The notes: generated by a model not told the origin, from the letters alone. DNA of 64,000 nt from Chrysemys picta bellii (GCF_011386835.1 NC_088795.1:14303441-14367440), one strand, 5' to 3'; shown: positions 49,101-61,732, counted from the stretch's first letter. Numbers and translations: made by a program.

Positions 49101-52100
49101 GGTATAGCAGAAGCAGGGAGGGTAAATATTACTTTATAGATTTACCCTACAGATATCAATGAGACAAAGGCAAATCCCCAACCAAACGTAGCATTACTTT
49201 TCAACACGACTAAGAAAATAAATTGTTATCTGTATTAGTGAGGGTGGGAGCGTGTTAGAACTTTCTCAGCACGATCCATACCTATGATAGTTGCTAGAAA
49301 TTTGAATCTCAGCTTGGACAGGGCATTAAACTGCCGTTAAAATGATATACCTGTATAAAAGTAAACCATCCATAGACCACGAGACACAATAAAAGGAGCA
49401 GATCTGTTACATAAATAGATACTTCTGTAAATTAAACCCATTTGTTCCCAAGACAAAGACATGCATGTCCCATTCTAGTGAGTGTTCCACAATGACACAC
49501 AAATGGAGGAGGATAATCCCATGAAGAAAAGGGCACATCAGAAAAACAAAATCAAACCCTGAAGCAATGAAACATGTACAATGAGAGAAAAGAATTATTT
49601 TGCTTTGCAGCTGAATAGCTTGCTTTGGTTTGGAAAGATCAAACAGCAGCTGGTTTTGAGAGCCAGCTGCAATAATTTTTTCATTCTGACACCTTTGGTT
49701 ATTGTAGTGTAACAGCTGTTTATAGACCCAATGCTTTTGACACTTAAGTTATCAAGAGGCATTGCTAACTTTTTTTTTTTTTAAAGTTATCAATGCTACT
49801 GGTTAAAAAAAAATTACTGACGAACTAAAGAAGCCCTCAATGGAGAGAGCAGTACTGCTGAAGTCTCCTGGGGAAACCCAGTGAAGATTAGCCACCTGAA
49901 AGAAGGGTGCTGCTGTGTACATGCAGAGTACAGAAATACCCTGTACTAGTTCATTGTCTTCATACTTGAGAGTTATGCTAGTGTCTCAGGAAGAGCTGCC
50001 CTTTTACTGACACTTCCCAGGAAACAGCCAAGTCTAATAACGTACAACAAGGCAGGGAGAGAGCAGATTTTCAAAGTTGTTTTAAGACAAGTTTAGTTAA
50101 CATGAAAACCAATTTTTTCTTCAAGAATAGAACTTACAACTTTGAAATGCTGCTCTCTTATGCATTAAAAAGCCAGCTTCATTTCTTGAGTTCTACTCTA
50201 TTTCAGACGGTCAGCATGGTAACTTCCTGCTCATGATGATGTGAAATTATTTTAAAGTGATTTACTCTTAATGAGATGTATTGATTAGAGTATCTTTTAT
50301 ATTGCATTTTTCTTTAGTAAATAGTGCTAACGAACACAGTCAATTTCAAGATTCTGTCAAACAGCTGGGAGGGATGGATACACTCTTATATTACAACTAA
50401 ACTTGTTGCTTTTAAAAAGACCTCAGGCTGAAAAAGGAGAACAATTTCAATTTCATGGTGTGTGAATTAAATAAAAATTTACATGAATTTTTCCTATCCT
50501 GACTTCTACCCTCATACCTTTACTACCTTTACCATAACAGCAACACATATGTGCAGTGATACGAAGCTCAAGGTAAGACAGTAGCTAAAATTAAACCATA
50601 TTTAAATGAGAACAGTGACAATACCATTTTTAATTGCATCTTCTGGCAGCCCTTGCCTTGGGCTACTGTGTTTTTGTTTTCTTGGATACCCTGGTGGATT
50701 GGTGACCATCTGTCTCTTTCCCGTTTCAATTCTTGTTCAAGTTGACCCCTGCAGTATAACAGAAGGGAATTGTGGATAAGTGATCTGATTTTACATCACC
50801 AATATGCACAGCTATTAAAAAGGTGACTTATGGTTTTAGCATAAGAGGGCACAAAAGAAATCTCCATTACCAGAATTTTCAGAACTCTACACCTCTGAAC
50901 GAATTATCCCAACGTATGTTTAACAAGCCCACAATGCGTGAAGTTTGAATCTAAATTCTGGATCTAATCCAGTCAAGCTTAATTTTGTTTAGATGTATGA
51001 AATGTGCACCCGTTCACTAAGTCTGCAGGTCCTTACTTAAAATATACAGTCATATTTTTAACATCTACTGCCAACAACAGTACACAAACTGCCAGAGTCC
51101 AAATAGCATGAAATCAGAAGCAATATCTTCAACCAATTTCCAGGAACATCCTTAAAGATGCTTCCCTTCCTGCCTCTCACACAAAACCTTTGTCACTGGG
51201 GTGCTTTCCACCATGGCTGAACATTAAAATTAGGCTGTGTTGGAGCAATTTTGTTCTCAAGCAGAGGCTTCTCCGCTGAGAGTACCCTGCCGGCAGACCC
51301 CAAGTGTTCGAGTCTAGGGACTGTTAAACAAGAGCACATCAGCTCAAAAATGGGCAACAAAAATGATTAGGCGGCTGGAGCACATGACTTATGAGGAGAG
51401 GCTGATGGAACTGGGATTGTTTAGTCTGCAGAAGAGAAGAAAGAGGGGGGATTTGATAGCTGCTTTCAACTACCTGAAAGGGGGATCCAAAGAGGATGGA
51501 TCTAGACTGGTCTCAGTGGTAGCAGATGACAGAACAAGGAGTAATGGTCTCAAGTTGCAGTGGGGGAGGTTTAAGTTGGATATCAGGAAAAACTTTTTCA
51601 CTAGGAGGGTGGTGAAGCACTGAAATGGGTTACCTAGGGAGGTCACCTCTTTCCTTAGAGGTTTTTAAGGTCAGGCTTGACAAAGCCCCGGCTTGTGTGA
51701 TTTAGTTGGGGATTGGTCCTGCTTTGAGCAGGGGGTTGGACCTCCTGAGGTCCCTTCCAACCCGGATATTCTATGTTTCTGTGAATGATAAATGAAGACT
51801 ACAGAACACTGCAGGGAGCCCTCAGAGCAGATAGGTAATAACTCCATGAAAGTGATGGAAATCCCCTCTCTCAGGACTTTTAGAAATACACTGGGCAGAA
51901 CATGAGAATATACTGTAGGGAACCACCCTGGCTCCAAAAATCAAGGTAAGTGAAGGGCAATAGGTAGCGAAATTAATCAATGTCAAGGGATTATTTTTAG
52001 AGAAAGAGGCTAATGACCACTCTCAGAAGAGACACCAGCATCCTGCCCTCCTTAAAAAAAGCAGGCCCTACTTCCATCCACAGTGCCCATACCTTTCCAA

Positions 52101-55100
52101 TCGTTTTTACAAACCATGAGGAACACAGGTCCAGCTAGCACATAACAGCCCAAAGTTTCCAGAGCACCCCCAGGACCTCAGGGAACAGAACTGGGTGAAA
52201 ATCACTTGAGACACGGATCAGTGCCCACCGATGCACTCAATACCATACAAGTCAGAGCGGTCTTACCTGTAAGATTGTATGAAAACTCATCAGAGCAAAA
52301 AACAGTTTCTTAATATGGCAATCCAGTTCAACGAAGCAGTTTACCACCAATATAGTTACCTCAAGGGCCTTGTCTACCAACAGAATTTGAACTTAACTAA
52401 ATTGACTTAGAAATCAATATAAATACAGCGATAAGAGTGTCCACACAAGGTGTTGCACTGATTTAGCCGAATTAATTTCTAAACCAATTTAGTTAAATCA
52501 GTGCAACGTGTGTGTGTGTAGACCAGACCTAAAGCCCTTTTTGCATCTGATAATATTGCTAGCAGCAAAAGACACAAAGACTAGCATTTTCATCCTGTTT
52601 GATGCAGTCTAATTATACTATTGGCAAAATTTTCAAATGTGGGCACATAAAATGATGTGTTTGTGGGAACAGTTGTGTCACAAATGGGAGCTTACATATA
52701 TTTGTTAATAAAAGCCCCCTCAGTCATCACACCCTACTCCCCATTGTAAACATTTTGTTTTGTATCACTTCACTTTAGCAGACACCTTAAGGCAAAAAGA
52801 AGTGTGAGGATACTCAGTAAAGGGAAAGAGGTCAAAGAAGGCAGTACGAGACAATATCTTTTATTCAATGATGATTCATAGTGACCTTGTCATGGGACAG
52901 AGAATGTATCACGTATGCAAAATGAGAGGCCATCTTCTATTTCATGCTAAAAGGGTCTGTATTTTCCTGATGTTAGTAAATTGACAACTCTGGAAGAAGA
53001 ATATGATAGTTTTTCATGCTGAGTTTTCTGTCCTGGACTTTCAGATCTTTTTTTGGTTCTCACCAAAACTAAGGCTGTTTGTGGATTAAAAAAATACAGG
53101 TTTATTTATTAGGTTGGTGCCCAAGGATATTTATTGTTTCAGTCTCCTAAAAGAGTAGATTTACTTACTAGTGAAAAAGAGGAAACTGTAGATGATATAA
53201 TAGCGGTAGCATTCCTGATTATGAATAATCACATTGTTTGCTGTCTAGTCTCTCTAAGGTTTATAATCTATAATACAAATGACATGATTAGAGCAGAACT
53301 GCATACTGCCAGCCTCTCTTCATGAACTTTTAACTGCCTGGAGAACATTTTTATATTTAATTTCCACCCATGGTGTTCCACGGACTGTTTTTGTAACAAG
53401 ATTTTTCTTCTTTTAGTGTTCGATGGTGCACTGGACTTGTACTATTCTTGTCATTTTTCCTGATTACGTATTTTGTAATTTTCTGTAAAAGTGATAAGTT
53501 TTTTTTAAAATGCAGTTGCAACTCAGATGTCCACATTTGAAAATTTGGTCCACAACATATCAAAGCACTTCCCCATTCTAAGGTTACTCTGCTTGTGTCT
53601 AGGATAAACACACTCCCCCATTTACTCTGGGTTTTCCCAGACATTTCCGACCTGGCAGAGAAAGCACACCCAATAAATACATTAGAAAACCGTCTCTTCA
53701 CCGCTGCTTGGTGAGCTGTTCCACTTCCATCTGAAGACTGTTGATCTTGTCACCAAATTCCTGCTTGAAGAGCCGGTTGTCCCCCTCAGCAGACTGACGT
53801 TCTCTCTCTGCCTGTCGCAATCTGGATTTGAGCCACATGAACTTGTGATAAAAAACAAAAGCCATGGTGGGGAGGAAGACTGAATTCAAACAAAAATAAA
53901 CCCAAAAAAGGAAAACAAGTTGTATGGTAAAACAATGGGAAGGATGAAAATATTCTAAAGAAAGACAAAATGTAGGTGAACCAGGCAGAAGAAACTCTGA
54001 TTTTCAATGTTTTTTATTCTATTACTACAGTTTACAGCTATTAGATGATAAACATAAAACATTTTATCCATATTCAAAGCAAACCTCAAGTACACAGAAT
54101 TTTAGTCAAATTTTATTTTAATGTACGTTACATTTCAGCTTTACACATGTAACTGGAACTTGCAACATAGGTTATCTACTATATTTAGAATTAGTGCATT
54201 TTCCTGGTCTCTTCCACAACTATCACATCAGATTAAGCACACAGGCATTTACACCACAGCAACCTATACTCTGGATCAAATATTAGACACGTTGCCAGAT
54301 ACTTAAGTCTTCAATCCTACTATAGCATTGCTGTGATAGGAGAAAGTTTATTGTCCACAAGAAGAATTTGGCAGGGGGTTGTAACAATCCGAACTAGCCA
54401 TTTGGATACCCTGATGAAAGCTTTTATTCTGCAGATCATTCAAATGAGTTTAGAATAAAAGGTCACAAGGTTAATTTTGTGTTTTCAAACATGTGACTCA
54501 ATAGCCAGCCTCAAATACTTAGTAGCTGTTTACCAGGGAGTCTTATAAAGTCTGCCATTGTGCAGTCATCAGTTTTACAAGCTAACGGGTGATACCCACC
54601 TGTGTACTGGAGGGCAAGATTGAGCCTCACAGATTTTTAAGTGTGTCCAGTGCGAATTAATAGTTTTTCCAGCTGCATGAGAGTCATATAAGTCTCCCAC
54701 TATGTGTCAAGGAGTCCTATTCTACAGGACCGAGTGGGAAATTTACACGAGACAGAATTTTTGCAAGCAATTCACAAGGACAAAAAACTATTAAACACAG
54801 AAAAAAACCCAAACTTGATTTCTTGAAGCAAAGTATTTATAGAATTATTTACACCCTAAAGCCTGTATGGGACCAGCCTGGTGACCTCTTGCGACCATAG
54901 GGAAGAGGACACTAACTTACAATATTCCAATCTACAATTTTAAAAAATTTGAAGTGAGATGTTAAGCTTATGATTAATTTTTCCTAGTCAGAACCATTTC
55001 TAAGCTTTAGTTCGTCTTTCATTATTTTGCCAGAACTCTCAGCAAATTCCCTATTCGTATCAAGCAACAGAAACTTAGAAGCAAATGTAACAAGGGTAAC

Positions 55101-58100
55101 AGTGAAAGGCAGCTATTTTGTTTTATTTGTTATAGGCTAGCTACTCTGAGACAAGGACTGGCCAGCAAAAAAACTACTACTTGTTCCAATCCTTCCTCTC
55201 TCTCATTTTTTTTAACCCCAACGTATAAAGAGCAGAATTTATTTGTAAAATGTGTAACTATTCCTTTTCTAGGAAGAGGAGAGACCAACAAAACAACTGT
55301 CTCGCCTCAGCTTCCTTCAGTTAGGAAGAACTGCAGTATGTTTCTAGAGGGAATTATGGCAGAGGTAGAAGGCAATGAAAAGATCAGGAGGTTCTACTGT
55401 AACATTACTCTAAGACATCTAGTTACTAATTTTGTCTTCATGAAGTTTAAAGGAATCTATGGTTGATTTACCTCCCCACCCCAAGTCACTAAGGCAAAAT
55501 TGTTGCAAGTAGTCTTGGTTAATGAGGACTGGATCTTCATGGTGACAAGATATTAAGATGTAATGCCCATTTGTCCTTGTTTTGGGGTTAAACCCAAAGA
55601 ACAAAAGTGAAAGGGTAATGGTTGGGAATACGCACATAACTACTTTCAACTACTTCCAGGGACACATTTTCTTTGTCTACTTCATAACTGGGTAACAGAG
55701 AAAACTAATTTGGCTTCCCCAGAACTGGCCAATCGGCTATTGGCACAGAACCACACATCTAATACCCATTCATGTTGAAGACTTGTGCTGTATACAGTAC
55801 GTATGAAAGGTATGTACAGAGCCACAAATCTCTCATTCCTTAAGCTTTCCTTGTGTATTTATTGGCCAACGCCTCTGTAGCTTAACAACGTTTATATGGC
55901 AAATTAGGGAGCTTCTACCAAATTTTCTCTCTGAAAAAAAGCCCAAAGATTTTAAAAATTCAGCAAATTCCAAATCAACTTTAAATGACAATTAACATTT
56001 TAACAGTTGCTTTTAACTATTCTTAAGGTTTTTCCCCTCATAACTAAGTTTCGATGTCAGAGTTGTGAGGTGACCAGTTGCAAAAATGCCTAATGGTGCT
56101 TATGGATCAGTTTGTTTGCTGCACTATTTAAGGCTTTTGCCTGTTTCACCAAATCCTTTTCACTATATGAAAAATGTCAGAATGATGATGTGGGGGGAAA
56201 ATGGAAAAAAAATCAGTAAGAGAAAAGTTCAAATCAGTTAACTGAACAGATATTGTAGTACATTCAATATAATGTCTGAATAAATTATGAAGGGTAAACA
56301 TTTCTCAAAGAGCCACTCAAAAGACTACAGAAACACCAACTCAGAAGAATTTGATGAAAGTTACACACACTACAATAATCATCCTTTTACTGAATAAGGT
56401 AATAATTGTAATAACTATTCCCCTTACTTCTGTCTTTATTATTTCTAAGTGAAACAGCATTTATCTTTAGGAAATGCACCTCTCATGCTCGCCAGTATCA
56501 TTTAGGATCATAACATGGGGATGGATGCATAGGTGGAGACACTTTGGAGTAAATAAATACAGTTCCATTTGAAGTCAATTCACACCAGCTGAACCTTCTG
56601 TGAAAGCAACTATAAGAGGCTCAGCTCCAAAGATGTTAAAGAAAAAGGAATGCAATCCCCTGAGATCCTCCTCTGGGAGTGAATGGTTTTACGTCTGACC
56701 TCAGAGTCCATCCCAATTATGTGAGAGTTGGTAGTCGGTTGTCAGCACCGGTAGTCGGTTGTCAGCACTGTCTCACTAGGATAGGTGTTTGAGAAGGTCT
56801 CCTCATGGCACTAATGGATATTGTTCCCATCCGCCACCTCTGCTAGCTCCTAGTGCCAGAAATAGTCCTCTACAGTCCCACCCCCCAAGTTAGTTTCACT
56901 GTGCTTTCTTGCACTTCAGACCTCCCAGAAACAAACATGGGTCTCAGTTTTCACGGAGATGGAAATTCCAGTTTTAATATAGGATAGTTTTAAAAACAGA
57001 ACTAGAGTCTTATGTAACAATAAGCATATTTCAGCTCTGACTGTTCTAATCCTTGTCCTTCATGCCCACACTACTGTATTGCCATCCCTACCATCTTGTG
57101 TCTAATATGGACTGTATGCTTCTGTGAGTCATCCATTTGTACAGTGTTAGTGGTGCTGTACAGCTCTATTTAAATTAACAATAGGCAATTAATTACCCAG
57201 TGTTACATCTTCACATTCAACAATGCTGACAAGGATTCCAATAATTAGCTTTTATATATGTATGCTCTGTTTGTGTGTATAAAACAAGCATCTACAATAA
57301 TTGATATTTTAGCAGGATGTTCTCATTTATGGAGGATTTTCCTGAGCGCACAAAAGAATGTCCTAGCTACCAGTCTATCATGGAATTACTGCTATAGGGC
57401 CAAGTCCTGCTCTCTCTACTCATCTGAATAGTTCCACTTACTTCCATGGGACTGTTCAGGTGAGTAAGAGCAGTAGGATTTGACCCACTGTTGTAATGCC
57501 CAGTTCCGCTCCCATGCTATTCAATGGGAATTTTGCCACAGACTTCAACGAAAGCAGGCCTAGGCCATTGAATGCAACTCAGATAATATTAACGTTTCAA
57601 AAAAATATCTATAAAGGACTCTTAGAAATAGCGCTTAGCGTGTCTGGGATATTTGTTTAGCTCTGTGTAACAAGTTTATCTAAAAAATATGCATTTTTAG
57701 CACCTGCAAAAGTATACCACATACCACAGGGAGACATTTATATTTTGCAATAAACAAGTTTCATTTTTACCTTTGTTCAAGCTGTTTAATAGTAGCAGCC
57801 ATCTGATTTGTCTTCTCCTCCAAACGGCTGTTTAATTCACTCCTCTGTTTCACTCCCAGGTCTGAACTCTGGAAAGGAAAGTTACCTAATGACTTCAGTA
57901 AGCAGTGATAAATATGAAATAAACTACACTGGAAAATGAAATGGAATTGGTGATACTAAAACAGGTAAGAAGGAGTGATCCAAAGGGCAAAGATCGGAAG
58001 CGAAGATTAATAGTGGGGACAAGCATTTCCCCATGTCCTGGTAAGTGAGTAAGTAAATAAAGAATTTTATTTTATATATAAAGTATCCTATCTGAACCCA

Positions 58101-60966
58101 TGGCATAGATTGATGTAGCATCAACTGATGTAGTATCAATACTACACCATCAATTGTGTGGCACAAGAGTGCCAGTTGCCTGAACTGTCAACTGTCTGGC
58201 AGCAAAATCTATTTATGGTTTTGAAATTAAGTTGAATACTTATTTCTCTGGGCATTAGCTGTCTGGTTTTGTCTGAGTAGTCTGTTCTAGTAGATTTCAG
58301 TGACCAGTGGAACTATATACATTAAAATAATAGATTTTACTAGACAGATGCTATCATGGTTTTGTTTTTATAAATACGTTGTGTTTACAGTGATATGTTT
58401 ACTTTTAGGTTTGGTCGTTAGAGCTTTTCTTTAGAACGGACTTTGCTTATGCTGCAGGCGGTCCTCTAGAAGCAGAAGTTATAAGGACTATGATTTTGAA
58501 ACCCTGTCTCTGTCCATGGTAACCCATACAAATGATTTCATTTTATCATTATATACCATAGCAAATGATACCTCGTGTGTTACAGTAGAGAACACAAAAG
58601 AAAACCTCATATAAGCTGTGACTGAGGACAGCCCAAGTCTAAATTGGCAAATGAAATTAGGAAGTAAAACCACAGGCTACGGATTCTGAAAATGTTGCTG
58701 CGTTATCCTAGTTTCTACAGTTACTTAAAACTTGTGCTGCAGTCTAGAGAAAGGAGATTATACACTGTTATACACAGTTATTTGCACTAATAAAAGTGAA
58801 ATGCAGCAGAAAGGGAGCTTGCTCACACACCATCTCCCATAAGTATTGGGAAAAGATCCATCTCCTTAGTTTCTAGCATGTTAAGACGGGAACAGAAGTG
58901 GAACTACTGAACACTGACCAGCTATGCAAGCTGCTCCAAAAACAGTATCAGGTGATTGGGAGCAAGCTGCTGAGACATCCTTACCCAACAACTCTCAAAA
59001 CAGCCATGTATTAGGGGAAAATTACTGTCTTACTTTCAACAGATAAGTGTTTAGATATCATGGGATGCTTTTTCCTCACAAGTCCCTGCATCTGGTGAGC
59101 ATTTTTTATTTTAAAAAGGTATGAGCCAGCCTTGTAGTGCTGGCAAACCACATGACTACATGAAGGATCCAAGAACAGACTCTGACTTTCTACAGACTCT
59201 GCTGCTTCTGGACCAAGTCACGTTCAGCTTTCCTCAGTTAGAAAGGTTCGCCTCAACGCAGGCTGAGGGTTGAAGGAATCAAATGGAATCCATAGTGAGA
59301 TTAGGAGATGGGGAAGGATAGGGCAGGGAGGAAAAGAAAAGGTATACAAGTGACCCTCTTCTTCCCTCACGAATGACTTTCTGATAAGAAAAAAAAGTAG
59401 TCTAGTTGGTTCCTACATGCCATAGCTACAAAGGGACCATTTCATTTCATTGGCTTCCTTCCCTACCTGCAGCTTGAAGGAGAGTTCATGCTTTAGTGCC
59501 CTGAGATCATCTAGTTGCTGCCTGAGTGCCACTAGTGCATCCTGCTTCTCACAAACATCTTTTTCCAGCATCTTCATGGCCAGCTCCATCTCCTGTCTCA
59601 TTCCAATCTGCACCTCTAGTTCTTTTTCTACATCCTGAAACACACACATTATGTTTTATAACAAGTCTTCTGACTAGAATACGACTGAACTAATGTGTGA
59701 TAATCCACCCTGCCCTCCACCCCATCAACACATACTATTAATCATGTTGCACTACAAACATCTTATGGCCACTATAAATAGAATTTAGAAACTAAATAAA
59801 GGAAAACAGATGCCATAACAGCCAAGTATTATAGCTATATATATGGCTTCACTGGCAACCAATCAGAAAACTCTATTTGGGCCAAATTTATATTTTTAAT
59901 TCGTGAAATGTTTGTAGACCTCTTATTTCACAAGAATACCCCGTTCAACCATTTTCCCCACCCTTATCCCATTGTGCTGTATAACAAAAGTTGACAGGTG
60001 TCCATGTTGTAGGCTCAAGTATATCATTTGAATTTCTTAAATACAAAAATAGAAGCTCAATGCATGTTTTGTGTGATGTTGAGCCAAATCTGGTAAGTAT
60101 TCTGCTGTGAAGCAGGAAAATTACTTTTGGTAGATTGTTTTAAAACAAAATGAAGTTATTAGGCAAGGTTATGAATGGTTATTAAGCAAGGTATTTTGGA
60201 ATACTATCACCCTTACTTGCATCTTGGACCATAACACATACCCTTTGCAAAAGGTTAATTGTTAGACAATGAATGACTATATAAAACATAATACTTTACC
60301 GAATTCTGAGTTTAGACCAAGCTTACCAGCCGTAGCTGAGTCTCCTCCTTTAACTGTTTCCGTGCTTCACTCAGTGCAAGTCCATCTGCAGTTCTGTCTT
60401 GCTTAGTTACCTAGAGTTAACAAAGAGAACAAATCAGATGGCAAACTATCAGAATCCTCATATTTGTTGATTTGCTTCTGCTGTTTTCAAACATCGATAG
60501 TCTTCATTGAGTTAATACAGAAGTAACATACTTGTGACATTACTATTTCCCTTCACCAACATGCGTTATTTAATGCAATTATGTATAATCAGTCTAGCCA
60601 TCTGCAGGATGTATACAATAGGATTTTAAGTATGAACAATTTATAAAATCTGATGAAATGTCTTTATAATTTCAAAAAGTAGAAAGATTCTGCAGTGGAT
60701 ACCAACATCTTTTATCTGGTTAAGTAAAATCTTTGAAACAGTTCTATGGAGTTCCCCTTGACTGTAGAACAAAAGATGGACTTGAGTAATGAGAGTGCCA
60801 ATGGCACAAGTAAGTGTGATTCCCACTTAAAAAAAAAAAAAAAGAAGAAGATTCATGACACACACACACTGACCTTACGATTACTTTCCAAGAGGTAAGA
60901 ACTTTCTTCTTTAACTCGTTCCATCTCTTCTTGCAGTGTTATAATCCTGTTGTTTGCAACTGCAAG
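40051..60966 (-). CDS. RUFY3: RUN and FYVE domain-containing protein 3, 3' part, long isoform
   Basis: Ten minus-strand exons, in order 60966-60874, 60410-60327, 59634-59467, 57868-57771, 53821-53702, 50748-50625, 48778-48699, 46295-46268, 44676-44602 and 40194-40051, join in phase with GT-AG sites (1014 nt, 337 residues plus stop). The first five give a continuous coiled coil ([57 protein letters not shown]). The middle is a diverged linker. The last two give a C-terminal FYVE-like zinc finger with four CxxC pairs. The N-terminal RUN domain lies beyond the right edge. RUFY3 works in neuronal polarity and, as an Arl8b effector, in dynein-driven lysosome transport. Confidence 0.93.
40822..42380. 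mobile_element. Inner hAT fold-back element, 1559 bp
   Basis: A perfect 8-bp target duplication tttcaaat lies at 40814-40821 and 42381-42388. The ends are tagggctgtcaattaatt and a matching inverted end (gcttgacagccctt). The arms, about 40822-41396 and 41826-42380, are long imperfect inverted repeats that each include the 3' coding end of the transposase. The spacer holds a further transposase fragment. It inserted into the outer copy of its own family. Confidence 0.85.
41490..42007 (+). pseudogene. hAT transposase remnant
   Basis: Two frames cover the C-terminal part of a hAT transposase: 41500-41769 ([25 protein letters not shown]) and, shifted, 41783-42007 ([40 protein letters not shown]). 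The second has the W/LARKYL and SERLFS-type features of the hAT dimerisation region. The N-terminal zinc finger and catalytic core are missing and there is a frameshift near 41770. It is a dead copy, not a host gene. Confidence 0.8.
42489..42664. mobile_element. CG-rich MITE with TA target sites (Tc1/mariner-like)
   Basis: The element is 42491-42662 between TA dinucleotides. The left end reads cacctctaccccgataga and the right end tatatcaaggtagaggtg, inverted repeats of about 20 bp. The interior has repeated cgatataac and cggatataacgcgg motifs. It sits in the outer hAT copy. A TA duplication and such ends suggest mobilisation by a Tc1/mariner or pogo-type transposase. Confidence 0.85.
44602..44676 (-). 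CDS. RUFY3: RUFY3 long-isoform exon i (first FYVE cysteines)
   Basis: 25 codons: [20 protein letters not shown] then LTKTK. Acceptor catttag-like, donor GTAACT. It supplies the first CxxC zinc pair. The WxxD and HHC-type basic motifs of classical FYVE domains are absent, as is known for RUFY3. Two extra residues (TK) before the junction differ from the human sequence as I recall it. Confidence 0.9.
46061..46171 (+). mobile_element. CR1 3' end fragment
   Basis: Starts cttgacaaagccctggctgg and continues with ggtcctgctttgagcaggtg, gacctcctgaggtctcttcc and ending cttctatgat: the standard avian/turtle CR1 tail. It lies in the RUFY3 intron between exons h and i, antisense to the gene. Confidence 0.85.
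46268..46295 (-). CDS. RUFY3: RUFY3 long-isoform micro-exon h
   Basis: Only 28 nt: it completes a Lys codon, then reads IQSVIQEEQ. Acceptor attgtag, donor GTTAGT. It restores phase 0 exactly between exons g and i, which supports it despite its size. Confidence 0.78.
47646..47681. repeat. C/A homopolymer tract
   Basis: A run of C followed by a long run of A in a RUFY3 intron. A G-run lies at 47165-47174. Confidence 0.9.
48699..48778 (-). CDS. RUFY3: RUFY3 long-isoform exon g
   Basis: Reads [20 protein letters not shown] then NAVLPN plus two bases. Acceptor ttttgacag, donor GTATGA. The DGK-QEEN start matches mammalian RUFY3; the rest is diverged. Its phase (0 to 2) fits the flanking exons. 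Confidence 0.78.
50625..50748 (-). CDS. RUFY3: RUFY3 long-isoform exon f (diverged linker)
   Basis: After a ctgcag acceptor the frame reads [16 protein letters not shown], and it ends [11 protein letters not shown] before GTATTG. The start and end align with the mammalian exon (RSQLELELKQERE and a KM end before DGK), but the middle is unlike what I remember of human RUFY3. Phases fit both neighbours. Confidence 0.8.
51340..51782 (+). mobile_element. CR1 LINE 3' fragment
   Basis: The frame at 51363-51623 reads [40 protein letters not shown] and [15 protein letters not shown], the C-terminal end of a CR1 ORF2 protein. A CR1 tail follows (gatttagttggggattggtc, gacctcctgaggtcccttcc), ending attctatgtttctgtga. 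It belongs to a different CR1 subfamily from the copy at 61.7-63.5 kb. Confidence 0.9.
52363..52539. mobile_element. MITE
   Basis: Left end aagggccttgtctacc and right end gtagaccagacctaaagcccttt are inverted with mismatches. Internal mirrored motifs (ttgcactgatttagcc and aaatcagtgcaacgtg) form a hairpin. Same broad family as 17804-19186 and 35827-36117. Confidence 0.6.
53702..53821 (-). CDS. RUFY3: RUFY3 long-isoform exon e
   Basis: Continues the coiled coil as [39 protein letters not shown]. Acceptor caaatccag, donor GTGAAG, beginning one base into a split codon and ending two bases into the next. Confidence 0.94.
56090..56162 (-). CDS. RUFY3: RUFY3 alternative terminal exon (short isoform C-terminus)
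   Basis: After a catatag acceptor the frame continues from exon d as [19 protein letters not shown], then IHKHH and a TAG stop at 56092-56090. Mammalian short RUFY3 ends in a very similar peptide. Joined to the four upstream exons this gives 171 residues within the window. The short isoform has no FYVE finger and is, from general knowledge, the main neuronal form. A possible polyadenylation signal (minus-strand AATAAA) lies at 55863-55858. Confidence 0.92.
56731..56770. repeat. Two-copy 20-bp tandem duplication
   Basis: The unit gtagtcggttgtcagcaccg occurs twice in a row with one difference. It lies in the RUFY3 intron between exon d and the short-isoform terminal exon. Confidence 0.85.
57771..57868 (-). 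CDS. RUFY3: RUFY3 coiled-coil exon d (branch point of the two isoforms)
   Basis: 32 codons plus two bases: [19 protein letters not shown] then [13 protein letters not shown]. Acceptor cctttccag, donor GTAAAA. It ends with two bases of a Ser/Arg codon, so it can join either the short-isoform terminal exon at 56162 (giving Ser) or the next long-isoform exon at 53821 (giving Arg). Confidence 0.94.
59467..59634 (-). CDS. RUFY3: RUFY3 coiled-coil exon c
   Basis: 56 codons in phase 0: [40 protein letters not shown] and [16 protein letters not shown], nearly identical to mammalian RUFY3. Acceptor gtgtttcag, donor GTAGGG. Confidence 0.95.
60327..60410 (-). CDS. RUFY3: RUFY3 coiled-coil exon b
   Basis: 28 codons in phase 0: [20 protein letters not shown] then KEETQLRL. 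Acceptor aactctag, donor GTAAGC. Confidence 0.92.
60874..60966 (-). CDS. RUFY3: RUFY3 coiled-coil exon a
   Basis: Phase 0 on both sides, 31 codons: [20 protein letters not shown] to LLESNRK. Acceptor gtttacag, donor GTCAGT. It is the first RUFY3 exon seen in the window, counting in the direction of transcription. Confidence 0.93.
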
Positions 60967-61732
60967 CTGTAAACAGAACCAGAGAATTGTAACTTAGACG
61001 CTGATGTTTCACTTGGCTGAATGGACAGCTATTTACACTACTTGGATACCAATGTGCTCAGGCATTTTAGCTAAGGCAGTGATGGGTGCGATATGAGAAT
61101 CTTAACAGAAGAAAGATCTTCACTGGCCTACTTGGGGGAGTGGTTCTTTGTCCTACTCCATGTTGGAACTCCTGGGAGAAAGACATCCATGACCAATAGA
61201 TTACTTATTTTAATACAGAAGCAAACCAAAGTAACTTGGAAAAGCTTTCCCAGAGCGAATTACTTTGTAAATCATAACTTATGTAACCTCCTCCACTCAA
61301 CAAAAGCTCAATGACATTGCAAGATGTTGGTTGAGTGGTTTCATTATATGACAAAACTGGGAAAAAAGGATCCTGACAAGACCATGGTTCTTTTGTACAG
61401 TTCATGCAAAATGCATTAATTGATATGACATGCAACACAATTAATTAGGTATGTGCCGCAAATAGTTTTGGTGGGCAGAGTTGTTACAATGTTAGTTATT
61501 ACTTTAACCAATATGGAGACTCCACTGAATGACCAGAAAATAAATTGTTTATCAACAAATACTTTGATAAGTACTGCAATTAATTTGGTCGGAGACACGA
61601 ATAAGTTTGATTAGCACAGCATATGAATTTTGCAGGCTTTAAACAAAAGGCCATTTATTACATTATAACTAAAAACAGCAGCATAATCAGGCTGCCACTT
61701 AAAGTACTCAATTTTTAATTGCACAATAAGAA

